From contig CANQNZ010000019.1 of assembly GCA_947625365.1 (NCBI GenBank), positions 1 through 15,172 on the forward strand: DNA of 15,172 nt, given 5' to 3'. The notes beneath the pieces are model-generated. The model ran no database searches, had not been told where the DNA came from, and saw only the letters and a list, made by a program, of their open reading frames with translations. A program made the translations under genes and the position numbers. This DNA comes from an uncultured Bacilli bacterium (GTDB lineage Bacteria; Bacillota_I; Bacilli_A; RF39; UBA660). Below are positions 1 to 7,106 of this stretch, piece by piece; position 1 is the first letter of the stretch; every line of letters begins with the position of its first letter.

Positions 1-852
1 AATGGTTCATTATCTCAAGCGACTATATGTGCAGGTTGTCTTTCCTTAATGGCCGCCGGTGTACCAATTAAAGCTCCCGTTGCGGGAATTGCTATGGGCC
101 TTGTAACAAGAGGCAAAAAATATACTATTTTAACTGATATTCAAGGGCTTGAGGACCATATGGGAGATATGGACTTTAAAGTTGCGGGTACTAGAGAAGG
201 TATATGTGCTTTGCAAATGGATATAAAAATAAAAGGGGTAACCAAAAATATTTTAAAAGAAGCTCTTGCTCAAGCGAAAAAAGCTCGTATGGAAATATTA
301 GATGTTATGGAAAATTGTATAGATAAACCTCGTAAAGAGCTTAGCCCTTACGCTCCAAAAATTGCTACCTTTAATATAGACCCAGAGAAAATTAAAGATG
401 TTATTGGTCGTGGGGGAGAAATGATAACAAAAATCATTTTAGAGGCTAGTAATGTTAAAACGGTTAATGATAAAGATGCAGTTAAGGTAGACCTTGAAGA
501 TGACGGAAGAGTTATTATTTATCATACCGATGAAGAAATTATAAATAAAACAAAAGAAATGATAGAAGCAGTTGTTAGAGAAGTTGAAGAAGGAGCCATT
601 TATACTGGTAAAGTAGTTAAAGTAGAAGACTTTGGTTGCTTTGTCGAATTATGGCCTGGATGTGAAGGTTTAGTACATGTTTCTCAGCTTGATAACAAAC
701 GAGTTGAACATCCAAAAGACCTTGTCAAAGTCGGTGATGAAATTAGGGTTAAAGCTCTAGGCTATGATAATCGTGGTCGTTTAAATCTTTCTCGCAAAGA
801 AACTTTACCTATCCCTGCTAAAAAAAGCGAGAAATCTAGCAAAAGAAAGTAG
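1..852 (+). CDS. pnp: Polyribonucleotide nucleotidyltransferase (PNPase), C-terminal part
   Basis: Phosphorolytic 3'-to-5' exoribonuclease of mRNA decay. The reading frame is open from base 1, so the start lies upstream; 283 residues are visible. The first residues (NGSLSQATICAG, then AAGVPIKAPVAGIAMGL) are the phosphate-binding region of the second RNase PH domain. DHMGDMDFKVAGT (visible residues about 53-65) holds the conserved catalytic aspartates. A KH domain follows at about 120-192 with its GxxG loop as IGRGGEMI, then an S1 domain at about 198-266 with FGCFVEL and GLVHVSQL. The protein ends in a short Lys/Ser-rich tail. Domain order is the complete usual C-terminal half, with no truncation at the 3' end. 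The stop codon lies inside the stem of the downstream terminator. Confidence 0.97.
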   Translation, partial: NGSLSQATICAGCLSLMAAGVPIKAPVAGIAMGLVTRGKKYTILTDIQGLEDHMGDMDFKVAGTREGICALQMDIKIKGVTKNILKEALAQAKKARMEILDVMENCIDKPRKELSPYAPKIATFNIDPEKIKDVIGRGGEMITKIILEASNVKTVNDKDAVKVDLEDDGRVIIYHTDEEIINKTKEMIEAVVREVEEGAIYTGKVVKVEDFGCFVELWPGCEGLVHVSQLDNKRVEHPKDLVKVGDEIRVKALGYDNRGRLNLSRKETLPIPAKKSEKSSKRK

Positions 853-868
853 TTTAGCTACTTTTTTA
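846..868 (+). terminator. Rho-independent terminator of pnp
   Basis: Inverted repeat AAAGTAG (846-852) and CTACTTT (858-864) with a 5-nt loop, followed by a T-rich tract. The left arm contains the pnp stop codon. Confidence 0.75.
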
Positions 869-901
869 TTTGCTTAAAACATAATATTTAATGGTGATAT
901 C

Positions 902-1387
902 ATGAATTTTAAAAATAAAGTTATTATCTTTTTAAGTTATGTTTTATGTGTAATATTGGCTGCTAATATATTAGTTATATCTGCTACTAATTTATCTTCT
1001 AAAGTGGCTGCTTATATTTTTGTTAGCGTAGTTTTACTTTTTCTTTTTATTAAAATTATAAACTTTTTAGACGAAAGAAAAACTTTAGGTAAAGTAGTAA
1101 CTCGCCGGCAGTTTAATCTTCTTTTAGATAAATATCATAAACAAAATAAAAGTTATAAAATATATCATTTAAAGCTTAAAGACAAAAATGAAAATTTAAA
1201 AAATTATTTAATTAGATGTTTTTGTAAAAAAGGCCAAGCTATATTTGCTGAAGCTTTAGACAGTGTATATATTTTAACTGGTGATGATATTTTCCTAGAT
1301 TTAGATAAAACTATATTTATAAATACTACCAAAATCAATTTAAAAGAAAATGTCAAATTATATGTAAATAATGACGAATATTTGTGA
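902..1387 (+). CDS. Small membrane protein of unknown function
   Basis: A 161-residue protein I do not recognise. Two hydrophobic helices stand at about residues 6-27 and 35-52 (IIFLSYVLCVILAANILVIS and AAYIFVSVVLLFLFIKII). After them comes a basic cytoplasmic-looking region of about 105 residues with alternating beta-like stretches (YKIYHLKLKD, DSVYILTGDD, KTIFINTTKINL). The arrangement suggests two membrane passes with a soluble C-terminal domain; no catalytic motif is visible. GGTGAT lies 3 nt before the ATG, a short spacing that matches other genes here. It sits after the pnp terminator and before the next promoter, so it is probably a single-gene unit. It ends in TGA, which supports use of the standard code. 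Confidence 0.7.
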   Translation: MNFKNKVIIFLSYVLCVILAANILVISATNLSSKVAAYIFVSVVLLFLFIKIINFLDERKTLGKVVTRRQFNLLLDKYHKQNKSYKIYHLKLKDKNENLKNYLIRCFCKKGQAIFAEALDSVYILTGDDIFLDLDKTIFINTTKINLKENVKLYVNNDEYL

Positions 1388-1412
1388 AAAATGTAAATAA
1401 CAAGAGAAATTA

Positions 1413-1441
1413 TTGAAAGTTAAAAAACAATTTGCTATAAT
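1413..1441 (+). promoter_or_regulatory. Sigma-A promoter for the DUF1292 gene pair
   Basis: TTGAAA (1413-1418), a 17-nt spacer, then TATAAT (1436-1441) preceded by TGC, giving an extended -10. It lies about 25 nt before the DUF1292 start codon and just past the previous stop. Confidence 0.8.
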
Positions 1442-1466
1442 GTTTTTAGAATAGCGAGGGATTTTT

Positions 1467-1730
1467 ATGCCAGATAAAGTTAAAGCAACAAATGAAGCCG
1501 GAGAAAGTGTGGAAATCGAGGTTTTGGCGGCATTTACTATACCAGATTTTAGTAGAAATTATGTAATTTATTCTTATAATGAAACGGACCCTAATGGTTT
1601 AGCTAAATTGCATGTTTCTCAGTTAACAGAACAAGATGGTAAGTATACTCTTGCTAATATAGAAACTGATGATGAATGGACACGCATTAAAAATGTTATG
1701 CGTGAAATGATTACTGGAGGTAATGCATAA
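1467..1730 (+). CDS. DUF1292 family protein (YrzB-like)
   Basis: An 87-residue acidic protein. The pattern matches DUF1292: a short beta-strand start (VEIEVLAAFTIPDFSRNYVIY), the Y..NETDPNG turn, KLHVSQL and a C-terminal DDEWTRIKNVMREMI helix. The family's biochemical role is not established. In Bacillus relatives this gene commonly sits beside the RuvX/IreB genes; here that context is missing and it is paired with a Pro/Ala-rich protein instead. A GAGGGA ribosome site stands 6 nt before the ATG. Its stop overlaps the next start by one base (TAATG), implying translational coupling. Confidence 0.85.
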   Translation: MPDKVKATNEAGESVEIEVLAAFTIPDFSRNYVIYSYNETDPNGLAKLHVSQLTEQDGKYTLANIETDDEWTRIKNVMREMITGGNA

Positions 1731-2413
1731 TGCCAGCATATAATTATATTGAATTTAATCCAAATATTCCTACTGTTATAACAGGCGATAAAATTATTGC
1801 TTTACAACAAAGTGGAAAAGATAAAATCAGACCAGGTTATGCCAATTTTTTAGCATCTAAATCGGCTGCACCTGCTGCTCCTGCTTCACCAGCTTTAGAA
1901 GAAGTAGAGAGCTTAGATTTAAATGCCCCAGCAAATGTAACTCCTGTAATTAATGGGGCTGATTTTCAGCAGCCTCCTGCTGAGTTAGACCCTAAAACTC
2001 CACTTGAAACAGCGATGGTTGAGCCATTTAACGTTGATACGGCCGCCCCAGTGCAAACACCGGTTACTCAGCCACCAGTTGATGCAGTGCCAAGTGTTCC
2101 TGCAGAAGCACCAGTGGTTTCTGCTCCTTCTAATAATCAAAAAATTTCGGCAGTTGAATTTGTTAGTCAAGTTGATAAATTAGTCGACATGGCTGATTTT
2201 GATGAAGCAAGTAAAAATTTAATCCGTAATCATATTAGGGGGGATGTTGCTACGGCATCAATAGTTAATGACCTTAATACTTTAAAATTAGAAATATTTG
2301 ATGTTTCCAAACAAGTGCAAACAGTTAGGTCTAATATAGCTCCTGCGCCTAGTCAAGCTCCGCAAGCAAATGCCCAAGAAGGACCAACTTTAAATTATAG
2401 TCAAGCCGCTTAA
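1730..2413 (+). CDS. Pro/Ala-rich linker protein of unknown function
   Basis: 227 residues, not recognised. Three parts are visible: a 40-residue N-terminal segment (MPAYNYIEFNPNIPTVITGD onward), a low-complexity Pro/Ala/Val-rich linker at about 44-135, and a mainly helical acidic region at about 137-200 (SAVEFVSQVDKLVDMADFDEASKNL in part). The tail is again Pro/Ala/Gln-rich. There is no signal peptide or membrane helix, so it is probably cytoplasmic and extended. GGAGG lies inside the end of the DUF1292 gene, 9 nt before this ATG, and the one-base overlap argues that the two are co-translated. The helical C-terminus may be an interaction module; that is inference only. Confidence 0.75.
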   Translation: MPAYNYIEFNPNIPTVITGDKIIALQQSGKDKIRPGYANFLASKSAAPAAPASPALEEVESLDLNAPANVTPVINGADFQQPPAELDPKTPLETAMVEPFNVDTAAPVQTPVTQPPVDAVPSVPAEAPVVSAPSNNQKISAVEFVSQVDKLVDMADFDEASKNLIRNHIRGDVATASIVNDLNTLKLEIFDVSKQVQTVRSNIAPAPSQAPQANAQEGPTLNYSQAA

Positions 2414-2434
2414 GCATAATAGCTTAAGTTTTTT
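2409..2434 (+). terminator. Rho-independent terminator
   Basis: CTTAAGC (2409-2415), a 6-nt loop, GCTTAAG (2422-2428), then six Ts. It closes the DUF1292 operon and overlaps the upstream stop codon. Confidence 0.85.
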
Positions 2435-2447
2435 CATATATTTAAAT

Positions 2448-3380
2448 ATGAAAAGTGATATAGAATATTTTTATAATTTAAAAATCGCTAAATTAAATAG
2501 TAATTCCCATTATTATTTTTTTGAATACAATTATTCTACTTATTATTTTACTTCTTTTACTAGACCCATTGAAGATTTAACTGATTTAATAAGAGTAAGC
2601 GAAGAGTTAAGAAATAGAAATATTAATTGTCATGAATTTATCTATAATAAAGATGGGAAAATAGTTACGGTAATTGATGATGTAAAATATATAATGTTAA
2701 AAATTAATGTTGATATTAATACGGAAATAGATTTAATTGATATTTATAAAATGCAAAATAGTTTAACCTTAAATGCGGAGAAAAGTAAATTATATCGTAA
2801 TAATTGGGGTGAATTATGGAGTGAAAAAATTGATTATTTTGAATATCAAATACATGAAATAGGTAAAGATAAAGAACTTATTTTAAACTCCTTTAGTTAT
2901 TATGTTGGCCTTGCTGAAAATGCAATTAGTTATGTTAATAATACTAATGAAAATTATCCTAAAAATTTCACTCTAACTTTAAGTCATAAAAGAATTTTTT
3001 ATCCTAACACAGCATTAAATTATTATAATCCTTTATCTTATATTTTTGACCTGCGGGTGCGAGATATCGCCGAATATTTAAAAAGTGCTTTTTTTCATAA
3101 AGAAAATGTCATGTTTGAATTTACTAATTATTTAGAAAATAATAAGCTTACTGATTATGAATATCGCATGCTGTATGCTAGATTATTATATCCTTCCTAT
3201 TATTTTGATTTATATCAACAAATAATGGACGATAATTTAGAGGAAGATAGTTTAGTTGAAATAATTTCTTTAGTTAATGAATATGAAATATTTTTAAAAG
3301 AAGCTTACATATTAATAAGTAAATATGCTTTAATAGAGCAGGTAGATTGGCTCATGAAAAAAGATGTTAGCACTCTTTAA
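2448..3380 (+). CDS. Kinase-fold protein resembling spore-coat CotS/YutH proteins
   Basis: 310 residues. The layout recalls the aminoglycoside-phosphotransferase/CotS fold: an N-terminal lobe of strands (YYFFEYNYSTYYFTSF, KIVTVIDDVKYIMLKI), a helical section with the aromatic motif NNWGELWSEKIDYFEYQI (about 118-135) and SYYVGLAENAISY, then LSHKRIFYP at 178 and NPLSYIFDLRVRDIAEYL near 194-211. The last two stand where the catalytic HGDxxxxN and the metal-binding Asp loop should be. H180 is kept but the usual next Gly-Asp is Lys-Arg, so it may be a pseudokinase. The start is uncertain: there is no Shine-Dalgarno site and the upstream terminator ends only 13 nt away. The sigma-K gene elsewhere in the window makes a spore role plausible. 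The family call is tentative. Confidence 0.6.
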   Translation: MKSDIEYFYNLKIAKLNSNSHYYFFEYNYSTYYFTSFTRPIEDLTDLIRVSEELRNRNINCHEFIYNKDGKIVTVIDDVKYIMLKINVDINTEIDLIDIYKMQNSLTLNAEKSKLYRNNWGELWSEKIDYFEYQIHEIGKDKELILNSFSYYVGLAENAISYVNNTNENYPKNFTLTLSHKRIFYPNTALNYYNPLSYIFDLRVRDIAEYLKSAFFHKENVMFEFTNYLENNKLTDYEYRMLYARLLYPSYYFDLYQQIMDDNLEEDSLVEIISLVNEYEIFLKEAYILISKYALIEQVDWLMKKDVSTL

Positions 3381-3387
3381 CATCTTT
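3360..3387. terminator. Bidirectional terminator between convergent genes
   Basis: Perfect 10-bp inverted repeat AAAGATGTTA (3360-3369) / TAACATCTTT (3378-3387), 8-nt loop. The minus strand continues into a run of Ts, so it best serves the Fe-S scaffold gene. The hairpin lies over the 3' ends of both coding regions. Confidence 0.7.
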
Positions 3388-3585
3388 AATTTCTGGCATA
3401 CTATCTTGCAGCATTGAAAGGACGACGTTAGAAATAGTCGCATTACGGTGAGCACAGCCGCTACATGCGCCAGCTAATTTTACGTAAACTACATTGTCTT
3501 CGTATTTAACAAATTCAATATCGCCGCCATCACTATTTAAATAGGGCTTTAATTCATCTATTACTTCTTTAATTTTACTTTCCAT
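3367..3585 (-). CDS. NifU C-terminal-domain Fe-S scaffold protein
   Basis: A 72-residue stand-alone Nfu domain that carries or transfers Fe-S clusters in the cytoplasm. The family signature is complete: an N-terminal helix (IKEVIDELKPYLNSDGGDIEFV), the strand VVYVKLAGACSGC with the CxxC cluster ligands (about residues 41 and 44), then RNATISNVVLSMLQDSMPEI. Length is normal for a minimal Nfu protein. GGTGAT upstream on the minus strand is the ribosome site. Its last 14 bases overlap the convergent kinase-like gene. A cysteine desulfurase gene stands about 8 kb downstream on the other strand, the enzyme class that supplies sulfur to such scaffolds; the link is inference. Confidence 0.93.
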   Translation of the reverse strand: MESKIKEVIDELKPYLNSDGGDIEFVKYEDNVVYVKLAGACSGCAHRNATISNVVLSMLQDSMPEIKDVKEC

Positions 3586-3602
3586 TTTCCATCACCGCTT
3601 TT

Positions 3603-3631
3603 ATTATACTGGAAATAAAAAGTAAAATCTA
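3603..3631 (-). promoter_or_regulatory. Possible promoter of the Nfu gene
   Basis: On the minus strand a TATAAT (3608-3603) stands 18 nt before the start codon, with a weak -35 candidate TAGATT at 17-nt spacing. Confidence 0.35.
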
Positions 3632-3641
3632 TAATTAAATA

Positions 3642-3670
3642 AACAATTTAGAAACTCTTTTTGTTATAAT
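3642..3670 (+). promoter_or_regulatory. Extended -10 promoter of the S1-domain gene
   Basis: TGTTATAAT ends at 3670, 20 nt before the ATG. The TG motif probably compensates for the poor -35 (AACAAT region at 3642-3647). Confidence 0.55.
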
Positions 3671-3690
3671 AAAAGTGAATAGGTGATTTT

Positions 3691-4023
3691 ATGTATAAAA
3701 TAGGTGATACTGTTAAAGGAAGAATAACAGGCATTCAAAATTATGGCATATTCGTTTCCTTAGACGATAATTATACTGGTTTAATTCATATTTCTGAAAT
3801 ATCAAATGCTTTTGTTAAAAATATAGAAGATTATATAAATCCTAATGAATTAATTGAGGCTCGAGTTATTGAAATTGATAAAGAGCATAAGCATTTAAAA
3901 CTTTCTATTAAAGAGTTTAACAGTAGTAATGATTTTTATAATTCCAAAAAAGGGTTTAAATCTTTAAAAGAAAATCTAAAACCATGGATGGATGAAAAAT
4001 TAGCGGAGATTAACAGTAAGTAA
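3691..4023 (+). CDS. S1 RNA-binding-domain protein (YugI/CvfD-like)
   Basis: 110 residues. One S1 OB-fold fills residues 1-73: KIGDTVKGRITGIQNYGIFVSL, then TGLIHISEIS and the strand pair EARVIEID..KHLKLSIKE. The rest is a short Lys-rich tail ending in a helix. Size and layout match the general stress protein 13 / YugI / CvfD group, which binds RNA and associates with ribosomes in Firmicutes. AGGTGA lies 4 nt before the ATG. It is a single gene with its own promoter and shares a convergent terminator with the sortase gene. It also resembles the S1 domain of PNPase, but has no exonuclease part. Confidence 0.9.
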   Translation: MYKIGDTVKGRITGIQNYGIFVSLDDNYTGLIHISEISNAFVKNIEDYINPNELIEARVIEIDKEHKHLKLSIKEFNSSNDFYNSKKGFKSLKENLKPWMDEKLAEINSK

Positions 4024-4033
4024 TTCTCCGCTA
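4001..4033. terminator. Bidirectional terminator between S1 gene and sortase gene
   Basis: TAGCGGAGA (4001-4009) / TCTCCGCTA (4025-4033), 15-nt loop that can pair a little further. Both stop codons fall within it. On the minus strand a T-rich stretch follows, so it is best suited to ending sortase transcription. Confidence 0.75.
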
Positions 4034-5593
4034 TATTAATTTGGCATGAATAACAATTCGCGTAGTACCTTGTTGGTCGGCACAGGTAGTTAAAGTTAAG
4101 ATTTTATCTTCATTAGTAACATCAACCCCAAAATCATAAATACTTCTAGATTTAACTTCATTTAAGAATTTTGTGTAATTTTGCGGATATACATAGTTAT
4201 TAACAATGTAATCAAAATCTGGAGTGGTAACATAGATAGCAAAAATCTTATAACGTAATTGAGCATGAAGAGTATTAAAACTAATAATTTGATTAGCTTC
4301 ATTTTTATACCATTTTTCCTTTAAAGCATTTTTTAAAGTGCCAAACATGGTACCATTATGGCCATAAATAATCGTATTATCATTTATATCATCAATACTA
4401 TTACGATAGTCCATATAAACCCAACCGTTAAAATTTTTCTTTTTATAAAAATTACGGTCTAGATAATAAGTATTATTATCAGTTTGAACCACCGGATAGT
4501 TAACATTAGTATTATTAACTTTTATCCATCCTACCGTATCACTATTAATAGATAATAACTTATCGAAATCTTCTGTTAAGGTTTCTATAACTTCCTTTTG
4601 CGCCCCTTCATCTTTCTTTTGGTCTTCTGATGGAGAAGTATCAACATCATTAATTAAATTAACCATATCATAAACATCTTCTACATCATCTTTTGATTTA
4701 TAATCATAATAAACTTTAAAACCTAATCCGGCCATTAAAGTAATAATCATAATTAAAGCACACATTTTTAGATTAGTAAAAGAAAGTTGCTTCATAAAAT
4801 TCTTATTAATATATTCTTTAGAATAAATAATTTGGAAAGAATAACTTAACTTTTTAATTTTACCTTTATTAATATATTTTGCTAACTCCTCTAAAGCATT
4901 ATTATCTTTATCTTGCTGATAAATTTTAAATTTTATCTTTTTAATATTAACATCATCAAGAATAGTTATTAATTTTGCCACAAGTTCTTTTTTATAATAA
5001 TATAAATAAATGACTGATAAATACTTATTGATAGCTAAGAATGTTTTCAAATCATTAATATCATCATTATTCATATCATGGTCGATAATAATAGATTTAG
5101 CATAATATATATCAGCGTAATTATTAAATTTATTATCTAACATGAAATTACTTAAATAAAATTCTTCACTATATAAAGTAACATCTAAATTACTATTATC
5201 TAATTTTTCTAACATAAATAGGGGAATGCTATAGCATTTAAATTTTTTAAGTTGTTTTAATTTTATTATCTTTAAACAATCTTCATAGGTAAGAACTGTT
5301 TTATCTCGCACTTCAAAACTGGTAATTTTTGGCAATTTAGTAATTAATTCTAAAGCTAAGTCAAACAGTTCATAACTAGTTATAGTAATACCAGTAATAC
5401 CTTTTTTATTTATAATATCATTTAAAAATTTTAAAACTAAATCTTTATTTTTTAAAATATATTTAAAAGTAAAAACTAGTTCTTCTAAATTTATTTTAGA
5501 AGTTATCATAGTTAGGTCAGTATCTATTTTTTCTTGCTGTTTAAAAGAAAAAATTAAAGTCTTTTTATATGTTTGAATTTTTATTACTTTCAC
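4031..5593 (-). CDS. Class B sortase with a long cytoplasmic N-terminal domain
   Basis: Membrane transpeptidase that attaches surface proteins to the cell wall. Numbering is from a TTG at 5602 (523 residues). I prefer the GTG at 5593 (520 residues) because the ribosome site AGGAAAGG abuts the TTG but is 9 nt from the GTG. Residues about 1-275 form a Lys/Ile/Leu/Tyr-rich domain with irregular leucine-rich-repeat-like strands. A single membrane helix follows at about 278-298 (CALIMIITLMAGLGFKVYY), then an acidic linker, then the sortase domain at about 345-523. Catalytic residues are all present: H415 in YGHNGTMFG, C507 in LTLTTC, R515 in TTRIVIHA. Ordinary class B sortases have only a short cytoplasmic start, so the N-terminal domain is unusual. 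It is divergent from its likely substrate gene. Confidence 0.9.
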   Translation of the reverse strand: MKVIKIQTYKKTLIFSFKQQEKIDTDLTMITSKINLEELVFTFKYILKNKDLVLKFLNDIINKKGITGITITSYELFDLALELITKLPKITSFEVRDKTVLTYEDCLKIIKLKQLKKFKCYSIPLFMLEKLDNSNLDVTLYSEEFYLSNFMLDNKFNNYADIYYAKSIIIDHDMNNDDINDLKTFLAINKYLSVIYLYYYKKELVAKLITILDDVNIKKIKFKIYQQDKDNNALEELAKYINKGKIKKLSYSFQIIYSKEYINKNFMKQLSFTNLKMCALIMIITLMAGLGFKVYYDYKSKDDVEDVYDMVNLINDVDTSPSEDQKKDEGAQKEVIETLTEDFDKLLSINSDTVGWIKVNNTNVNYPVVQTDNNTYYLDRNFYKKKNFNGWVYMDYRNSIDDINDNTIIYGHNGTMFGTLKNALKEKWYKNEANQIISFNTLHAQLRYKIFAIYVTTPDFDYIVNNYVYPQNYTKFLNEVKSRSIYDFGVDVTNEDKILTLTTCADQQGTTRIVIHAKLI

Positions 5594-5617
5594 TTTAACC
5601 AACCTTTCCTATGTTAA

Positions 5618-5646
5618 ATAATAGCACAAAACGTATTAAATTTAAA
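5618..5646 (-). promoter_or_regulatory. Probable promoter of the sortase gene
   Basis: On the minus strand TGCTATTAT gives an extended -10 (TATTAT at 5623-5618), with TTTAAA at 17-nt spacing as -35. It is about 25 nt before the preferred GTG start. Confidence 0.5.
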
Positions 5647-5694
5647 TACATTTACAAATTTAGACAAAATTTTTAAGAATTATGTAGTTTGCTG

Positions 5695-5724
5695 TTGCAT
5701 ATTTGGAAAAAAGTGGTTTATAAT
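5695..5724 (+). promoter_or_regulatory. Sigma-A promoter of the secreted protein gene
   Basis: TTGCAT (5695-5700), 18-nt spacer, TATAAT (5719-5724). A strong ribosome site, AGGAGAGG (5738-5745), follows 8 nt before the ATG, suggesting high expression. Confidence 0.75.
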
Positions 5725-5753
5725 AATACCAGAATATAGGAGAGGATTATAAT

Positions 5754-7073
5754 ATGAAAAAAATGTTAAAAAGACATGGAAAAAAGATTAGTGTCATGTT
5801 ACTAGCAATTGCTTTAATGATTAGTCCTTTATTACCAATTGTTAAAGCTGCAAATGATGATGAATGTAAAATTACCTATCATTACTATTTCCTAGAAGCT
5901 GAAAATGGCTGGATTGATTCAAAATATACAGCTAAGTCAGAAGGAGATATTGAGGTAGGTACAAATTGGCAGGAAAGTTCTGGTACTAAGGATGATAACA
6001 ATAATGTAACTGTAACTCGCCGTGATTATACAAGTCAATATGCTGTTCATTTTGGAATTACTACTGATTTATATGAAGATTCTAGCATAATTAAAGACTC
6101 TAATTCAGCACCTTATATTAAAGTTAAGGATCAAAGTCATTCCTATGGCAATGCTATTACGGTAGCAATGGGTGAAGAAGGTTTTGACCATAGTACTAAA
6201 AAAACCTATGCTAAAAACAATAACATGAATATGGTAAGTGAAGCTGAATTTTATAACTATCAAATACCAGATGGATATACTAGAGTTAAAAGCGAAGAAA
6301 AAGCTTGGGATGATGATGACTGGTATACAGTTATTCAAATGTATGTAGATGGTATTAAAGTTGCTGATAAAGGAACTTTAAGTGCTAAAGATTTAGTTCA
6401 TAACGATGGTGATGATTATTATTTTGTTCACTTTGGTTGGCGAAATACTTCATCAGGAGATAATAAATATTTTTCTGGAACAAATGTAGGAGATTTAGAT
6501 TTAAAGAACTCTGATACAACTGGAACTTTAACATCAATGTTTGCTTCATGGGCTGCAAATAGTGAAATTGCTAAGTCTGTAAAAAATAGTTCAGTAGTTC
6601 AAAGCGAAGTAAGCAAATTAAAAGCTGCATCATTTGATGTACCTACAACAATCGGAATTCAAAATAGTGCTGATTTAGGAAATCCTGATTTAAATAGCAT
6701 TGCAACTGCAACAATTAGAAGAGAATATGGTAACCTAGATAAAAGTAAAATTACATTCTGGGAAACTGAAGCTAATCCGGAAAAAATAGATAGAAGTAAA
6801 GCTCCAGGAGGAACTGAAGGTTTAGGAAATTCTGCAATAACAATTAGTGATACATATCATTGGTATTTCTTCCCTAAAAAATTAGATGTAACATTTACGG
6901 CTCCTGCTGATGTATGTGCAGTAGATACTTCTATTCCTGGGGATGAACCTGGTTCTGGTGAAACTAATCAAAAATATGGCGTTGTATCATATGCTATAAT
7001 TGGTACTTTATTAGTAGGTGCTGCTAGTGCATATATCTACGCTAGAAAAAATAACAAATTTAATAGACTTTAA
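5754..7073 (+). CDS. Secreted surface protein with a sortase-type C-terminus
   Basis: 439 residues. A signal peptide occupies about 1-32: basic start MKKMLKRHGKK, hydrophobic core, probable cleavage after IVKA. The mature region is rich in Asp, Asn, Ser, Thr and Tyr, beta-like and without a fold I recognise. It has two cysteines, C38 near the start and C388 near the end, which could form a disulfide. The C-terminus has the three parts of a cell-wall sorting signal: NQKYG (405-409), a hydrophobic helix (about 409-430) and a basic tail RKNNKFNRL. The motif is not LPxTG. It has the spacing of class B motifs such as NPxTG, with Gln and Tyr substituted. The gene is 160 bp from and divergent to the class B sortase gene, so it is the obvious substrate candidate. 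If not sorted, it would be a single-pass membrane-anchored protein. Confidence 0.85.
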   Translation: MKKMLKRHGKKISVMLLAIALMISPLLPIVKAANDDECKITYHYYFLEAENGWIDSKYTAKSEGDIEVGTNWQESSGTKDDNNNVTVTRRDYTSQYAVHFGITTDLYEDSSIIKDSNSAPYIKVKDQSHSYGNAITVAMGEEGFDHSTKKTYAKNNNMNMVSEAEFYNYQIPDGYTRVKSEEKAWDDDDWYTVIQMYVDGIKVADKGTLSAKDLVHNDGDDYYFVHFGWRNTSSGDNKYFSGTNVGDLDLKNSDTTGTLTSMFASWAANSEIAKSVKNSSVVQSEVSKLKAASFDVPTTIGIQNSADLGNPDLNSIATATIRREYGNLDKSKITFWETEANPEKIDRSKAPGGTEGLGNSAITISDTYHWYFFPKKLDVTFTAPADVCAVDTSIPGDEPGSGETNQKYGVVSYAIIGTLLVGAASAYIYARKNNKFNRL

Positions 7074-7078
7074 TAATT

Positions 7079-7106
7079 AAGAAGCTTGATTACAAGCTTC
7101 TTTTAC
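7079..7106. terminator. Bidirectional terminator
   Basis: AAGAAGCTTG (7079-7088) / CAAGCTTCTT (7093-7102), 4-nt loop and a T tail. It separates the secreted protein gene from the convergent sigma factor gene. Confidence 0.9.

Noticed and set aside
1985..2170. Minus-strand open frame
   Set aside because: It is the complement of the Pro/Ala-rich coding region and its Trp/Arg/Asn-rich composition is typical of such shadows.
6966..7073. Canonical LPxTG anchor
   Set aside because: No LPxTG is present; only the related-looking NQKYG.
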